Origin: Bifidobacterium thermophilum DSM 20210
GTDB lineage: Bacteria > Actinomycetota > Actinomycetes > Actinomycetales > Bifidobacteriaceae
Length of the DNA: 64,000 nt
Reading direction: 5' to 3'
Assembly: GCA_000771265.1 (NCBI GenBank)
Contig: JDUB01000012.1
Location: 42,446-106,445 of the forward strand
A program made the position numbers and the translations under genes. A model generated the notes under the pieces. It did not search any database and had not been told where the DNA came from. It worked only from the letters and a program-made list of their open reading frames with translations. Below are positions 29,116-38,569 of the stretch, one piece after another; the stretch's first letter is position 1; every line of letters starts with the position of its first letter.

Positions 29116-30893
29116 TGCTTGAGGAACTTGAGATACGCGATCTGGGGCCGATTCACCACGCGCGCATCGCACCTGCGAGGGGTATGACCGCCATCACCGG
29201 TGAGACGGGCGCCGGCAAATCCATGCTGCTGAGCGCGATTCGCCTGATTTCCGGTGGTCCCGCCCAGTCGAGGCGTGTCGGCCCGGGAGCCCAGGAAGCG
29301 TGGGCACAAGGCGTATTCGCGGTCGCTGAAGACAATCCGGCCGTCATTCAGGCCAAAGACGCGGGCGTAGATGCCGCCGCGGATGAAGGCGAATTGTACC
29401 TGTCACGCACAGTGCCGGTGGCCGGCAGGTCGCGTTCGGTGCTTTCGGGGCATACCGTGCCGCGTTCTGTGCTGCAGCATGTGTCGGAGCATCTGGTGAC
29501 CATCCACGGGCAGGCGGACCAACTGCGTATCGCTTCTGCCGCCCGCCAGCGTGAGGTGCTTGACGCCTACGCTGGTGATGCTGCGCTGTTGGAGGCCTAC
29601 GGCAAGGCGTGGAACGAGCTCAAGGCGATGGACGACCGGTTGGATGCGCTCGAGCACCAGCAGGCGGATGTCCGGCAGCGTTCCGATTATCTGCGCGAAT
29701 CCATCGAACGGATTAACCAGGTAGACCCCCAACCGGGGGAGGACGAGGACCTCAAGGCCAAGCGTTCGCGCATCGAAAACGCCGCATCCATCCAACAAGG
29801 TGTCAACGGGGCGATCACCGCATTGGACGCATCGCAACTGGACTCGGACGGCGATTCGAATGGGGCGACCGATTTGGTCAGGCATGCCGCGCAAAGCCTG
29901 CGTGCCATCCGCGTCGACGGCGACGATACCTACGAGAAGCTCGCTCAGCGGCTTGATTCGATTGAAGCTGATCTGTCGGACGTGGTGTTCACGTTGTCAC
30001 GCCAGACCGATGACGATGATGATGAAGGCGATCTTGACGCCATCAATACGCGTATCCATGATTTGGGGGAGTTGACGCGGCGCTGGGGGCCTGGGCTCGC
30101 CGACGTGATCGCATGGCGTGACAAGGCCGCGTTCGAGGTGGAGGATCTGGATGCCAGCCCGGAAAAACTTGAGCAATTGCGTGCCGACCGGGATCATCTG
30201 GCTGCCAAGGCCTTGGACGCTGCGCGCGAGCTAAGCGACGCCAGGGTGAAAGCCGCAGGCGAGCTGGGTGAGCGCGTTACCGCCGAGCTCGCTGAACTGG
30301 CGATGGGCGGGTCCCGGCTTGAGGTCCGGGTCGTTCCGCGTGTCACAGAATCTGGTCCGGATGCTGGTGACGGTGCCGGCGCCGATGTTGCCCGGGTGCT
30401 CGACGCCCACGGCATGGACGACATCATGTTCGCGTTCACCCCGTTCCCCGGTTCCGAACCGCTGCCAATGGGCTCAAGCGCTTCAGGCGGCGAATTGAGC
30501 CGTCTGATGCTCGCCCTCGAGCTCACGATTGCGGAGCGGCGTGGCGAAGCAGCCGATATGACCTTCATCTTCGACGAGGTTGACGCTGGTGTCGGCGGCA
30601 AGGCCGCGGCGGAACTCGGGCGTAGGCTTGCCAAACTCGCACGATCCTCGCAGGTCCTCGTTGTCACGCATCTGGCGCAGGTCGCCTCGTGGGCGCAGGA
30701 GCAGTACGTGGTGAGCAAAGGCCCGACAACCCCGGACACCCCTGACGAGCCGGGCGCTGCCGGGGTCACCACCACTGTGACCCGCGTGGACGGGGAAGAC
30801 CGCGTACGGGAGATTGCACGCATGCTTTCCGGCAGCGAATCGGGAACTTCACTCGACCATGCCCGGGAATTGCTCGCGGCGAGTGTAGAGTAG
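29115..30893 (+). CDS. recN: DNA repair protein RecN
   Basis: 592-residue SMC-like ATPase acting in double-strand break repair. Walker A GETGAGKS is at residues 29-36, a central coiled coil spans roughly 160-410, and the C-terminal ABC signature (SSASGGELSRLMLALEL) and Walker B (MTFIFDEVDAGVGGKAA) follow. The switch histidine lies in VVTHLAQVASWA. Start overlaps nadK by one base. Slightly longer than the usual 550-570 residues because of acidic insertions near residue 300 (DDDDEGD). Confidence 0.96.
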   Translation: MLEELEIRDLGPIHHARIAPARGMTAITGETGAGKSMLLSAIRLISGGPAQSRRVGPGAQEAWAQGVFAVAEDNPAVIQAKDAGVDAAADEGELYLSRTVPVAGRSRSVLSGHTVPRSVLQHVSEHLVTIHGQADQLRIASAARQREVLDAYAGDAALLEAYGKAWNELKAMDDRLDALEHQQADVRQRSDYLRESIERINQVDPQPGEDEDLKAKRSRIENAASIQQGVNGAITALDASQLDSDGDSNGATDLVRHAAQSLRAIRVDGDDTYEKLAQRLDSIEADLSDVVFTLSRQTDDDDDEGDLDAINTRIHDLGELTRRWGPGLADVIAWRDKAAFEVEDLDASPEKLEQLRADRDHLAAKALDAARELSDARVKAAGELGERVTAELAELAMGGSRLEVRVVPRVTESGPDAGDGAGADVARVLDAHGMDDIMFAFTPFPGSEPLPMGSSASGGELSRLMLALELTIAERRGEAADMTFIFDEVDAGVGGKAAAELGRRLAKLARSSQVLVVTHLAQVASWAQEQYVVSKGPTTPDTPDEPGAAGVTTTVTRVDGEDRVREIARMLSGSESGTSLDHARELLAASVE

Positions 30894-30949
30894 CAATAAC
30901 GGTATGTCCCGCCGTAATGCGGCGGCGGGATTGACGAAAGGAGCCTCAA

Positions 30950-31609
30950 ATGGGTGCCAACAGTGGCAAGGCGGCAATTTTCGACCTCGACGGGACGTTG
31001 CTTGATTCCATGGGTGTCTGGGATCAAGTTGATATTGATTTCCTCGGCAAACGCGGCATCGAGGTGCCAGACGACTACATGACGACCGTGTCCTCGATGC
31101 AGTTTCGGCAGATTGCCGAATATACGATCAAACGGTTCGACTTGGACGACACTCCGGAAGACCTGATGAACGAGTGGACCGAAATGGCCACGCACGCGTA
31201 TGCGACCATCGTCGAGGCCAAACCCCACGCCTTGCAATATCTCGCGTATCTGCGGCAAAGCGGGGCCAAACTCGCGGTTGCCACGACGCTGTTGCCGAGC
31301 ATGCGCGTCGCCGCAATGAGACACACCGGGCTGGACGAGTATTTCGATGTTGTGTGCAGCGTCGATGAGGTCGGTGACACCGGCAAGGAGGAGCCGGATG
31401 TGTATCTCAAGGCGGCGCAGCTTTTGGGCGTCGCCCCGCAGAACTGCACGGTGTTCGAGGACATTCTGATCGGTATCCGCTCCGCGAAGGCTGCCGGCAT
31501 GCGGGCATGGGCGATGCATGATGACTCATCCGATGCGGACTGGCCGACCATCTGCGATGAAGCTGACGGCATCATGTTTGATTTCAATGACGCCCCAGTG
31601 CGTCTGTAG
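30950..31609 (+). CDS. HAD-family hydrolase (beta-phosphoglucomutase/phosphatase group)
   Basis: 219 residues. Motif I is AAIFDLDGTLLDSMG, motif II lies in AVATTLLPSMRVAAM, the lysine in GKEEPDVYLKAAQLLG and motif IV in NCTVFEDILIGIRSAKAAG. The cap is the small four-helix type C1. The substrate is probably a small sugar phosphate, but it cannot be named. A strong ribosome site GAAAGGAG precedes ATG 30950, and a GC-rich hairpin (CCCGCCG-taatg-CGGCGGcGGG) lies just ahead of it after recN. Confidence 0.88.
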   Translation: MGANSGKAAIFDLDGTLLDSMGVWDQVDIDFLGKRGIEVPDDYMTTVSSMQFRQIAEYTIKRFDLDDTPEDLMNEWTEMATHAYATIVEAKPHALQYLAYLRQSGAKLAVATTLLPSMRVAAMRHTGLDEYFDVVCSVDEVGDTGKEEPDVYLKAAQLLGVAPQNCTVFEDILIGIRSAKAAGMRAWAMHDDSSDADWPTICDEADGIMFDFNDAPVRL

Positions 31610-31664
31610 GCGTGAAGCCCGTGCATACCCGACTTCCGGGGGTTCGGAATCATCTGCTGAGTGA

Positions 31665-31739
31665 TATACTGATTATCAGAACAGTAGAACAGTTTGTGGC
31701 GGTGTGTACATTGCCGATTGCGTGTGCGCATGCGCACAC
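31665..31739 (+). promoter_or_regulatory. Promoter and palindromic operators of the GntR-type regulator gene
   Basis: A -10 hexamer TATACT (31665-31670) is overlapped by the palindrome CTGATTATCAG (31669-31679). Further down, at 31722-31739, lies a perfect 18-bp palindrome GTGTGCGCATGCGCACAC, 36 bp before the ATG at 31776. Either could be the autoregulatory operator of the regulator; which one is inference. Confidence 0.6.
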
Positions 31740-31775
31740 CACCGCAAACCGACGACACGCATGATAGGGAGCGGC

Positions 31776-32168
31776 ATGAAATTCTCGGTATCCGATGATT
31801 CAGACAAGCCGAAATACGAGCAGCTGAAAACCCAGATCAGGTCGGCCGTGTATTCAGGCGAGCTCACCGAAGGACAGGCCCTGCCGTCGCTGCGCCGGTT
31901 GGCCGCCGAACTCGGGGTGTCCGTCCTCACCGTCGCTCGCGCCTATGATGAACTCGCCAGCGAGGGCATCGTGCGCAACGAGCAGGGCAGAGGCACGTTC
32001 GTGGCGTTGCGCAGCGGTGAAGTGCTGCGCCGTCGCCTGCTGACCAAAACACGGGAAAACTTGGAGGAAGCGTGCGCCGCCGCCCAGCGCGCGGATATCT
32101 CCATGCAGGAACTTGAACAGATGCTCGCTGAAATCTACGCCGACATCGAACAACAGCGCCTCGGCTAG
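31776..32168 (+). CDS. GntR-family transcriptional regulator, YtrA subfamily
   Basis: 130 residues with the winged helix-turn-helix of GntR proteins (KPKYEQLKTQIRSAVYSGEL, LPSLRRLAAELGVSVLTVAR, GIVRNEQGRGTFVAL). After it comes only a short helical tail of about 45 residues, the YtrA-type layout. ATG 31776 follows TAGGGAG. YtrA-type genes usually precede an ABC transporter, but here the next gene is thrC in opposite orientation, so its targets lie elsewhere or it controls only itself. Palindromic sites stand in its leader. Confidence 0.9.
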   Translation: MKFSVSDDSDKPKYEQLKTQIRSAVYSGELTEGQALPSLRRLAAELGVSVLTVARAYDELASEGIVRNEQGRGTFVALRSGEVLRRRLLTKTRENLEEACAAAQRADISMQELEQMLAEIYADIEQQRLG

Positions 32169-32317
32169 TCACGCGGATTCTCGGGGTCTTCCGCTGTCTT
32201 GTCTATAGGGGAGGGCGGGGAGACCTGGGAGACCGGACGGATCGGCTCACATGCCCCTGCCGGTGAGGTCTCGGCGGTGGCATGACGATGCGCCCATATC
32301 CCATTCTCGCCAAGAAA

Positions 32318-32355
32318 AACAACGGCCCGGGACGAAAAACGCCCGGGCCGTTGTT
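32318..32355 (-). terminator. Intrinsic terminator of thrC
   Basis: AACAACGGCCCGGG (32318-32331) and CCCGGGCCGTTGTT (32342-32355) form a perfect 14-bp stem with a 10-nt loop. Read on the minus strand it lies 12 bp after the thrC stop and continues into TTTCTTG, giving the T-rich tail of an intrinsic terminator. It could also stop read-through from the convergent regulator gene. Confidence 0.85.
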
Positions 32356-32367
32356 ATCGTGACCGTG

Positions 32368-33852
32368 TTACAGCCGATCCGCCGCCTGCTCCACGTAGGC
32401 GGGCATGCCGTCGATATCGACGACGTCCGTGAACCGGACATCCGCGTGCTCAAGGCCGCGCAGTGCCTTCGGGGCGGTGGTCCCGCTGTGCTCGGCGAGC
32501 ACATCCATGCAATCGAAATCGGAGCCGGACGCATCCCAGCCCAGCGCCTCGTTGACCACGCGCGGGAACTTGTACGGGCTCGCCGTGCTCAGCAGTACGC
32601 GCGGGGTGAGCGGGTCGCGCGGCATCTGCTGCATCACGTAATAGCCGCAGGCCGTATGCGGGTCGATTACGTAACGGTTCTTCTGCCAGCAGTCGGCGAT
32701 CATCTCGCGCACCTGGTCCTCGTCGGCCCAGCCGCAACCGAACAACTGCCGGATCTTCGTCAGCAGCTCGGCCGGCACTTCGTAGGCGCCCCACTGGTTC
32801 AAGTCGTTCATGAGCATCTGGATGAGGCGTGTGTCCTTGTCGGACATGTAATACAGCATGCGTTCGAGGTTCGAGGAGATCAGGATGTCCATCGAGGGGC
32901 TGATCGTCTGGAAGAACGGGCGCTTGCGGTTGTAGGTGCCGGAGGTCAGGAAATCGAAGAGCACGTTGTTCTTGTCGCTGGCGACGACCAGATGCTTGAC
33001 CGGCAAGCCGAGCATCTTCGCGTAATAGCCGGCGAGAATGTCACCGAAGTTGCCAGTCGGCACGCAGAACTCGACTTCGTCGCCAGCGTTGATGACCTGA
33101 CGTTCGAGCAGCTGCGCGTACGCGGAGAAGTAGTAGACGACCTGCGGCACCAGACGGCCAACGTTGATGGAGTTGGCCGAGGAAAGCACCACATTCGCCT
33201 GGTCGTCGATGCGCTTGGCGAGTTCATGGTCGCCGAAAATCCGCTTGACGGCACTCTGTGCGTCGTCGAAATTGCCGCGCACCGCGCACACGTTCACGTT
33301 CGAGCCCGCCTGCGTGGTCATCTGCAGCTGCTGGACCTGGCTGACCTTGCCTTCCGGGTAGAACACGGTGATGCCCGTGCCCGGCACATCGGCGAACCCG
33401 GCCAGCGCGGCCTTGCCGGTGTCGCCCGAGGTGGCCGTGAGGATCATGATCTTCTCGTTCGGATCGCCGGTCGGGGCGGTATGCGCCATAAAACGAGGGA
33501 GAATCTGCAGAGCGACGTCCTTGAACGCGGACGTCGGGCCGTTGAACAGCTCGAGGATGTAATCGTCGCCCAAGGGCTTGAGCGGTGTGATCGCCGGATC
33601 CGACCATTGTTCACCGTAGGCGTCGCGCACGCATTGCGCCAGCTCGTCATCGGTGAAATCCGGCAGCAGTGCGCCCAGCACCTCCTGGGCAATCTGCTGG
33701 TAGGACTTGCCGGCAAGGGATGCGACGTCGATTTGCGTGTCGCCGAGCGCGTCGGTGACGAACAGGCCGCCGTCGTCGGCGATGCCCTTGCGGATGGCCT
33801 GCTTGGAAGTGAGTGAATCGGTGGTGCTGCGGGTGCTATGGAACGTGATCAC
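32368..33852 (-). CDS. thrC: Threonine synthase
   Basis: 494-residue PLP enzyme making threonine from O-phosphohomoserine. The PLP lysine sits in ELFNGPTSAFKDVALQILPR, and the phosphate loop TATSGDTGKAAL follows. The early MITFHSTRSTTDSLTSKQAIRKG start is that of the long (about 490 residue) class, which differs from the short plant-like class. Start is GTG at 33852 with AAGGA in front. It is a single-gene unit closed by a strong terminator. Confidence 0.96.
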   Translation of the reverse strand: MITFHSTRSTTDSLTSKQAIRKGIADDGGLFVTDALGDTQIDVASLAGKSYQQIAQEVLGALLPDFTDDELAQCVRDAYGEQWSDPAITPLKPLGDDYILELFNGPTSAFKDVALQILPRFMAHTAPTGDPNEKIMILTATSGDTGKAALAGFADVPGTGITVFYPEGKVSQVQQLQMTTQAGSNVNVCAVRGNFDDAQSAVKRIFGDHELAKRIDDQANVVLSSANSINVGRLVPQVVYYFSAYAQLLERQVINAGDEVEFCVPTGNFGDILAGYYAKMLGLPVKHLVVASDKNNVLFDFLTSGTYNRKRPFFQTISPSMDILISSNLERMLYYMSDKDTRLIQMLMNDLNQWGAYEVPAELLTKIRQLFGCGWADEDQVREMIADCWQKNRYVIDPHTACGYYVMQQMPRDPLTPRVLLSTASPYKFPRVVNEALGWDASGSDFDCMDVLAEHSGTTAPKALRGLEHADVRFTDVVDIDGMPAYVEQAADRL

Positions 33853-34049
33853 GAATCATCCTTGCAAAGTTAAGTGGATCTTATGGGCGGTATTCTACCG
33901 GGAGCCATGGGCAGGCGGCGCTGCCGTTCCCCGATATGGACACCCTCGTCGGCACCACCAAGGACGCCGTATCGGCCCGCCGTGGTCATCCTTTGGAAAT
34001 AATTGACCCGCCGTGTGAGCGAAATCAGCGCGATGCCCGCGGCGTGCGC

Positions 34050-34055
34050 TACTGT
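34050..34055 (+). promoter_or_regulatory. -10 hexamer TACTGT of a probable leaderless proA
   Basis: TACTGT occupies -13 to -8 before the proA ATG at 34063, with no ribosome binding site between. The same spacing occurs before the genes at 930 and 47743, so initiation at or next to the ATG is likely. Confidence 0.55.
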
Positions 34056-34062
34056 TTTGGCT

Positions 34063-35382
34063 ATGACGAACCAAGAAGACAGCGGGCAGGCCGGGCGCGT
34101 CGACGCGCAGGTCTTCAGCGCCGTATGCATGATGGCGGACGCCGCCGCCCAGGCCCAGCGCGCACTCGAACAGGCAAACACCGAAGCGAAGAACGAGCTG
34201 CTGCTCGCCATCGCCGACGCCCTCGACACGCATGCCGACGACATTGCCGCCGCCAACGAACAGGACATGCAGGAAGCCTTCGAATCCGGCATGGATGAAG
34301 GAAAACTCGACCGCCTGCGTTTCGACGTGGACCGCATCGCCGCCAGCGCGCAGGGCGTGCGTCACGTCGCCACGCTGCCCGATCCTGTCGGACAAGTCGT
34401 GCGCGGGTACAACCTGCCCAACGGGTTGCGCCTCAACCAGGTACGCGTGCCCATCGGCGTCATCGGCATGATTTACGAGGCCCGGCCCAATGTGACGGTC
34501 GATGTCGCCTCGCTGTGCCTCAAATCGGGCAACGCCGCCATCCTGCGCGGTGGCCATGCAGCCGAACGCACCAACGCGGCCACATTGCGTGTCATCCGCG
34601 AGACCATCGCCGAACACGGGTTCGACCAGGCACTTGTTGCCACGGTCGACGCCTACGGCCGCCAAGGCGCTACCGCGATGATGGAGGCGCGCGGGCATAT
34701 CGACGTGCTCATCCCGCGTGGCGGGGCCGGCCTCATCCAGGCCGTGGTACGCAACTCCAAAGTCCCGGTCATTGAAACCGGCGCCGGCAACGTCCACATC
34801 TACGTTGACCGTTCCGGAGATCTCAACAAGGCCATCCCTATCATCCTTAACGCGAAAACCCAGCGCGTCGGGGTCTGCAATGCGGCGGAGAAGCTGCTCG
34901 TGCACCGCGATGTCGCCGAAACTTTCCTGCCTCTTGCTGCGCAGGCGCTCGCCGAGGCGAATGTGGTGCTGCGCGCCGACGAGCGAGCCTATGGCATCAT
35001 CGACGCCGCCGGCATCGAGGGCATCGACCTCGAACAGGCGGACGAACAGGATTGGGAGACCGAATATCTCGCGTTGAAAATGGGTGTCAAGGTCGTCGAT
35101 TCGCTGGACGAGGCGATCGGGCATATCAACATGCATTCGACAGGGCACACCGAATCGATTATCGCCGAGGATTATTCCGCAATCGAGCGGTTCACCCGGC
35201 TCGTGGATTCCGCCGTGGTCATGGTCAACGCCTCTACGAGGTTCACCGACGGTGGCGTCTTCGGTTTCGGCGCCGAACTTGGTATTTCTACGCAGAAGAT
35301 GCACGCGCGCGGCCCGATGGGCTTGCAGGAGATGACCACCACCAAGTGGATCGGCTACGGCACCGGGCAGGTGCGCCGGTAA
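34063..35382 (+). CDS. proA: Glutamate-5-semialdehyde dehydrogenase (gamma-glutamyl phosphate reductase)
   Basis: 439-residue NADPH-dependent aldehyde-dehydrogenase-fold enzyme of proline synthesis. Visible: [50 protein letters not shown] and the catalytic cysteine in [13 protein letters not shown]. The C-terminal [27 protein letters not shown] is characteristic. The ATG at 34063 is preferred over 34003 because family sequence starts after it and a -10 hexamer lies at 34050-34055. proB is not in the window. Confidence 0.96.
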   Translation: MTNQEDSGQAGRVDAQVFSAVCMMADAAAQAQRALEQANTEAKNELLLAIADALDTHADDIAAANEQDMQEAFESGMDEGKLDRLRFDVDRIAASAQGVRHVATLPDPVGQVVRGYNLPNGLRLNQVRVPIGVIGMIYEARPNVTVDVASLCLKSGNAAILRGGHAAERTNAATLRVIRETIAEHGFDQALVATVDAYGRQGATAMMEARGHIDVLIPRGGAGLIQAVVRNSKVPVIETGAGNVHIYVDRSGDLNKAIPIILNAKTQRVGVCNAAEKLLVHRDVAETFLPLAAQALAEANVVLRADERAYGIIDAAGIEGIDLEQADEQDWETEYLALKMGVKVVDSLDEAIGHINMHSTGHTESIIAEDYSAIERFTRLVDSAVVMVNASTRFTDGGVFGFGAELGISTQKMHARGPMGLQEMTTTKWIGYGTGQVRR

Positions 35383-35480
35383 TTCGCGGCGACGCACCGG
35401 AAGGCGCGTCGGCGATACATCCCGGTATCCCGGTATGACGGCATCAGGGGCGGTTCGCAGGAACCGTGAAGGAAACGAAG

Positions 35481-36125
35481 GTGACACAAGTGGCAGTGAA
35501 TGAAGCATTGGCGCGAGACCGCGGCATCGATATGGATGACCCTAAGCTCGCCCTGCGGGTTGCGGCGGAACGGTTGAGTACCGTGAGGTATGTGTTCCTC
35601 GTGCAAATCGAGGACGGTATCGCCACCGCCGCCCAGCGGGCGTCGTTGGAGTACGCGGATGCGGTGCTCATCGGGTGGCCGGAGAATGATGCGCCTGACG
35701 TGGTCGATCTCGACGAACAACAGCAGGCGCAGGTCGCCGAGCATATGCGCGTCATGGAAGACCACATCCGCAAGTACGCCGCCATGGAGCGCGAGGGGGA
35801 TATCGACGGGATGACGGATACGCTGATCCGCATCACCGAACGGGTGGCGGAGATCCGGCGCCTGTATCAGCCTGATTTCCTGTTGCCCACCTTCGCGGAA
35901 ATCCGGCGGGTTGTCCAACAGGAATGGGACGAGGATATGGGCAAGATCGATCCCAAGGAGCCTGATCCGACCGCCGAGCAGATCGAGGAGCAGACCGAGG
36001 ACGCCGACAAGCAGCAGCGCCAGATCGCCGAGCATGCCGAGCAGGCCAATCGTTCCGGGCAACCTGAACAGGCCGGTCAGCAACATGCGGGCCATCACGG
36101 CGAGCACCACGGAGACAAGGCATGA
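35481..36125 (+). CDS. Hypothetical protein upstream of nadD
   Basis: 214 residues, not recognised as a named family. Residues 1-85 look like a mixed alpha/beta domain ([20 protein letters not shown]). The middle is helical (about 85-150), and the last 60 residues are Gln/Glu/His-rich, ending in repeated HH pairs that might bind metal. GTG 35481 is chosen because AAGGA lies 7 bases upstream; GTGs at 35466, 35490 and 35496 are alternatives. The stop overlaps nadD by 4 bases (ATGA), so the two are coupled. Confidence 0.7.
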   Translation: MTQVAVNEALARDRGIDMDDPKLALRVAAERLSTVRYVFLVQIEDGIATAAQRASLEYADAVLIGWPENDAPDVVDLDEQQQAQVAEHMRVMEDHIRKYAAMEREGDIDGMTDTLIRITERVAEIRRLYQPDFLLPTFAEIRRVVQQEWDEDMGKIDPKEPDPTAEQIEEQTEDADKQQRQIAEHAEQANRSGQPEQAGQQHAGHHGEHHGDKA

Positions 36126-36889
36126 GTGGCAGTCCATCTGAGACGAGCATGCCGGCGCCAGGCCAGTCCGATGCAGGCCGGCGTATGTCGGACCTGCTGC
36201 AACGCCCGCAAATCGACACGCCCGGATCATCCTCGCGCAGGTCCGCGCGTGGCAATTGGCATAGCCGGCCGCGTATCGGCATCATGGGCGGCACCTTCGA
36301 TCCCATCCACAACGGGCATTTGGTTGCCGCCTCCGAAGTCGCATGGGTATACGACCTCGACGAGGTGATTTTCGTGCCGACCGGACGCCCGGTGTTCAAA
36401 CTGGACAGGCATGTCACCAACGCCGAGGACCGGTACCTCATGACTGTTATCGCCACCGCCTCGAACCCAAAGTTCACGGTTTCCCGCGTCGATATCGACC
36501 GTCCTGGGGTCACCTACACCATCGACACGCTGCGCGACATCCACGCCCAGCATCCCGACGCCGAATTGTTCTTCATCACCGGAGCGGACGCGGTCGCGGA
36601 GATTATGCGTTGGAAGGACGCCGACAAGATGTGGGATCTCGCGCAATTCGTTGCGGTCACGCGGCCGGGGTATACGAGCCCGTCCTCGCAGCTGCTTAGC
36701 GAAGGTCATGTGGACACCTTGGAGATTCCGGCATTGGCGATTTCGTCGACCGATGTGCGGCGGCGGGCGGCTCACGGCGAGCCGGTGTGGTACTTGGTGC
36801 CTGACGGCGTCGTGCAGTATATCGGCAAGCACGGCCTGTATCGTGGGATTGCCGGCGGCGGCGCCAAGGACACGCACGTGTCCGCCTGA
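36122..36889 (+). CDS. nadD: Nicotinate-nucleotide adenylyltransferase
   Basis: 255-residue enzyme forming deamido-NAD from nicotinate mononucleotide and ATP. The nucleotidyltransferase signature [11 protein letters not shown] is at residues 56-66, and the C-terminal [13 protein letters not shown] is the second ATP-binding motif. The N-terminal 50 residues (polar, Ser/Arg-rich) are an extension relative to the roughly 200-residue norm. The start overlaps the upstream hypothetical gene by 4 bases. Together with nadK elsewhere in the window it supplies NAD(P). Confidence 0.95.
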   Translation: MSGSPSETSMPAPGQSDAGRRMSDLLQRPQIDTPGSSSRRSARGNWHSRPRIGIMGGTFDPIHNGHLVAASEVAWVYDLDEVIFVPTGRPVFKLDRHVTNAEDRYLMTVIATASNPKFTVSRVDIDRPGVTYTIDTLRDIHAQHPDAELFFITGADAVAEIMRWKDADKMWDLAQFVAVTRPGYTSPSSQLLSEGHVDTLEIPALAISSTDVRRRAAHGEPVWYLVPDGVVQYIGKHGLYRGIAGGGAKDTHVSA

Positions 36890-36911
36890 GCCGGTCAATG
36901 CGGATGGCTAC

Positions 36912-36917
36912 TATAAA
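36912..36917 (+). promoter_or_regulatory. Probable -10 element of prs
   Basis: TATAAA (followed by ATATG) lies 22 bp after the nadD stop and 42 bp before the prs start. It is the only AT-rich hexamer in the gap; no good -35 is evident. Confidence 0.45.
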
Positions 36918-36953
36918 ATATGTCCACTTCAGCGAACAACGTTTGGAGACATG

Positions 36954-37973
36954 GTGAGCGCAATCCTCGAAGGAAAGCCTGATAAAAACCTCATTCTCGT
37001 CACCGGCCGGGCGCACCCCAGGCTGGCGCAGGATGTTGCCAAGCAACTTGGCATCGACGTGCTGGAAACTACGGCATACGATTTCGCGAACGGCGAGATG
37101 TATGTGCGCTACACCGAATCGGTTCGTGGCGCCGACGTGTTTGTGCTGCAGAGCCACTGCAACCCCGTGAACAAGTCCATCATGGAGCAGCTCATCATGA
37201 TTGATGCGCTCAAGCGCGCATCCGCCCGCTCCATCACCGCGGTGTGCCCGCTGCTGGGCTACTCGCGCCAGGACAAAAAGCATCGCGGCCGCGAGCCCAT
37301 CTCCTGCCGTCTCATGTTCGATCTGCTCAAGACCGCCGGCGCCGACCGCATCATGAGTGTTGACCTGCATGCGGCCCAGTCCCAGGGCTTCTTCGACGGC
37401 CCGGTGGATCATCTGATCGCCATGCCGGTCCTGGTCGATTACATTCGTGACCGTTTTGCCAACCAGCTTGACAACGTCGCCGTGGTCTCCCCGGACGCAG
37501 GCCGTATCCGTGTGGCGGAGCAGTGGGCGCAGCGCCTTGGCGGCGGCCCGCTCGCCTTCATCCACAAGACCCGCGACATCACCCGGCCGAATCAGGTCGT
37601 CTCCAACCGTGTGGTCGGTGAAGTCGAAGGCAAGGATTGCGTGCTCGTCGACGATCTGATCGACACCGCCGGCACCATCGCCGGTGCATGCCATGTGCTG
37701 CGTGACGCGGGCGCCAAGTCCGTGACCGTTGTCGCCACCCACGGCGTGCTGTCTGGTCCTGCGGTAGAACGGCTCAAGAACTGCGGTGCGCGCGAGGTCG
37801 TGCTCACCGATACCGTGCCGATTCCGGAGGAGAAGCGCTGGGATGGCCTGACGGTCCTGTCCATCGCGCCGCTGCTCGCCAGCGCTATCAAGGCGGTGTT
37901 CGAGGACGGCTCGGTCGCAGAGCTCTTTGACACCTATCCGGTGCATCACGGGCAGGGCTTCCTGTTCGCTTGA
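36954..37973 (+). CDS. prs: Ribose-phosphate pyrophosphokinase
   Basis: 339-residue class I enzyme transferring pyrophosphate from ATP to ribose 5-phosphate, giving PRPP for nucleotide, His, Trp and NAD synthesis. Visible: DFANGEMYVRYTESVRGADV, the LGYSRQDKKHRGREPIS flexible loop, MSVDLHAAQSQGFF, VSPDAGRIRVAE and the PRPP loop VLVDDLIDTAGTI. GTG 36954 is preferred over ATG 36951 because GGAG (36945-36948) is 5 bases from the GTG but only 2 from the ATG. A tRNA-Gln gene follows. Confidence 0.95.
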   Translation: MSAILEGKPDKNLILVTGRAHPRLAQDVAKQLGIDVLETTAYDFANGEMYVRYTESVRGADVFVLQSHCNPVNKSIMEQLIMIDALKRASARSITAVCPLLGYSRQDKKHRGREPISCRLMFDLLKTAGADRIMSVDLHAAQSQGFFDGPVDHLIAMPVLVDYIRDRFANQLDNVAVVSPDAGRIRVAEQWAQRLGGGPLAFIHKTRDITRPNQVVSNRVVGEVEGKDCVLVDDLIDTAGTIAGACHVLRDAGAKSVTVVATHGVLSGPAVERLKNCGAREVVLTDTVPIPEEKRWDGLTVLSIAPLLASAIKAVFEDGSVAELFDTYPVHHGQGFLFA

Positions 37974-38020
37974 ATTCTGCGGTTTGTCGGTCCGGCGGCG
38001 CTGAAAGACGCGCGGACGGA

Positions 38021-38048
38021 TTGACGAAACGCCAGAGTATGGCATAAT
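38021..38048 (+). promoter_or_regulatory. Promoter of tRNA-Gln
   Basis: -35 TTGACG (38021-38026) and -10 CATAAT (38043-38048) are 16 bp apart, about 27 bp before the mature tRNA start. Confidence 0.65.
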
Positions 38049-38074
38049 AGCAACTTGGCGGTGAAAACCGCCGA

Positions 38075-38145
38075 TCCCCCATGGTGTAATGGCAGCACAC
38101 GGGTCTTTGGAACCCTTTGTCTTGGTTCGAGTCCAGGTGGGGGAA
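38075..38145 (+). tRNA. tRNA-Gln (anticodon TTG)
   Basis: The 71-nt gene has a 7-bp acceptor stem TCCCCCA/TGGGGGA, the D-arm (GGTGTAATGGCAGCAC), an anticodon loop CTTTGGA giving anticodon TTG, and a T-arm with the TTCGAGT loop between CTTGG and CCAGG. The outermost anticodon-stem pair is a C-T mismatch. CCA is not encoded directly after the discriminator A. An intrinsic terminator follows at 38223-38260. Confidence 0.93.
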
Positions 38146-38222
38146 CCTGAAACGGTTCCGCGCGCGAAACACGGAACCCACGCCGGCCGGGCTCGCGAGT
38201 CCGGGTCCGGCAACGGCATCAC

Positions 38223-38260
38223 AAACGCACGAGGCCCAGCGGTCTCGTGCGTTTTGCTTT
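38223..38260 (+). terminator. Intrinsic terminator downstream of tRNA-Gln
   Basis: AAACGCACGAG (38223-38233) pairs perfectly with CTCGTGCGTTT (38244-38254), and the stem runs into TTTTGCTTT. It is about 80 bp after the tRNA 3' end, so the primary transcript has a trailer. Confidence 0.8.
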
Positions 38261-38287
38261 CACCGCCATCCTTCCCACACTCCCTAC

Positions 38288-38327
38288 AAACTGTCTACGC
38301 TGAGAGGACTGTCAGCGTAGACAGTTT
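38288..38327. repeat. 40-nt palindromic repeat, AAACTG family, single copy
   Basis: AAACTGTCTACGCTGA (38288-38303) and TCAGCGTAGACAGTTT (38312-38327) form a perfect 16-bp inverted repeat with an 8-bp centre, 40 nt in all. Three related 40-nt elements lie at 41190-41333 before the MEMO1-AMMECR1 gene. No T-run follows. It is a mobile-palindrome-like intergenic repeat or a binding site. Confidence 0.85.
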
Positions 38328-38378
38328 CGGGGTATCTGCCAACGTGGGTATCCGACGCCGACTTGTCCTTAGGCATCG

Positions 38379-38406
38379 GCGGAAGCGGAACCAAAGCCGC
38401 TTCCGC
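38379..38406. repeat. Perfect 10-bp hairpin in the tRNA-Gln/glmU gap
   Basis: GCGGAAGCGG (38379-38388) and CCGCTTCCGC (38397-38406) pair perfectly around 8 bases. It directly adjoins a smaller inverted pair (GCCGA at 38357, TCGGC at 38376). It has no T-tail, so a terminator is doubtful. Nothing coding is visible in 38146-38569. Confidence 0.6.
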
Positions 38407-38569
38407 AATTTGGCACTGATATCAGTCAGGCATGGATGACAGCTTGTGCTGACGCCCCCATGTCCGCCCCCGACGGTTACAATCCTCGAAGCATGGCGTG
38501 CCGCCGTCAGACGCCTCACGCATGGCCGTCCGGCGCAGCGCCGTTACGAAGAATTGGAGATTTCATCGT

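Noticed and set aside
32251..33816. 521-residue plus-strand frame antisense to thrC
   Set aside because: It mirrors the thrC codon bias; thrC has clear motifs, a start signal and a terminator on the other strand.
38379..38406. Intrinsic terminator before glmU
   Set aside because: The 10-bp stem is perfect but has no T-run on either strand, so it is listed as a hairpin repeat only.
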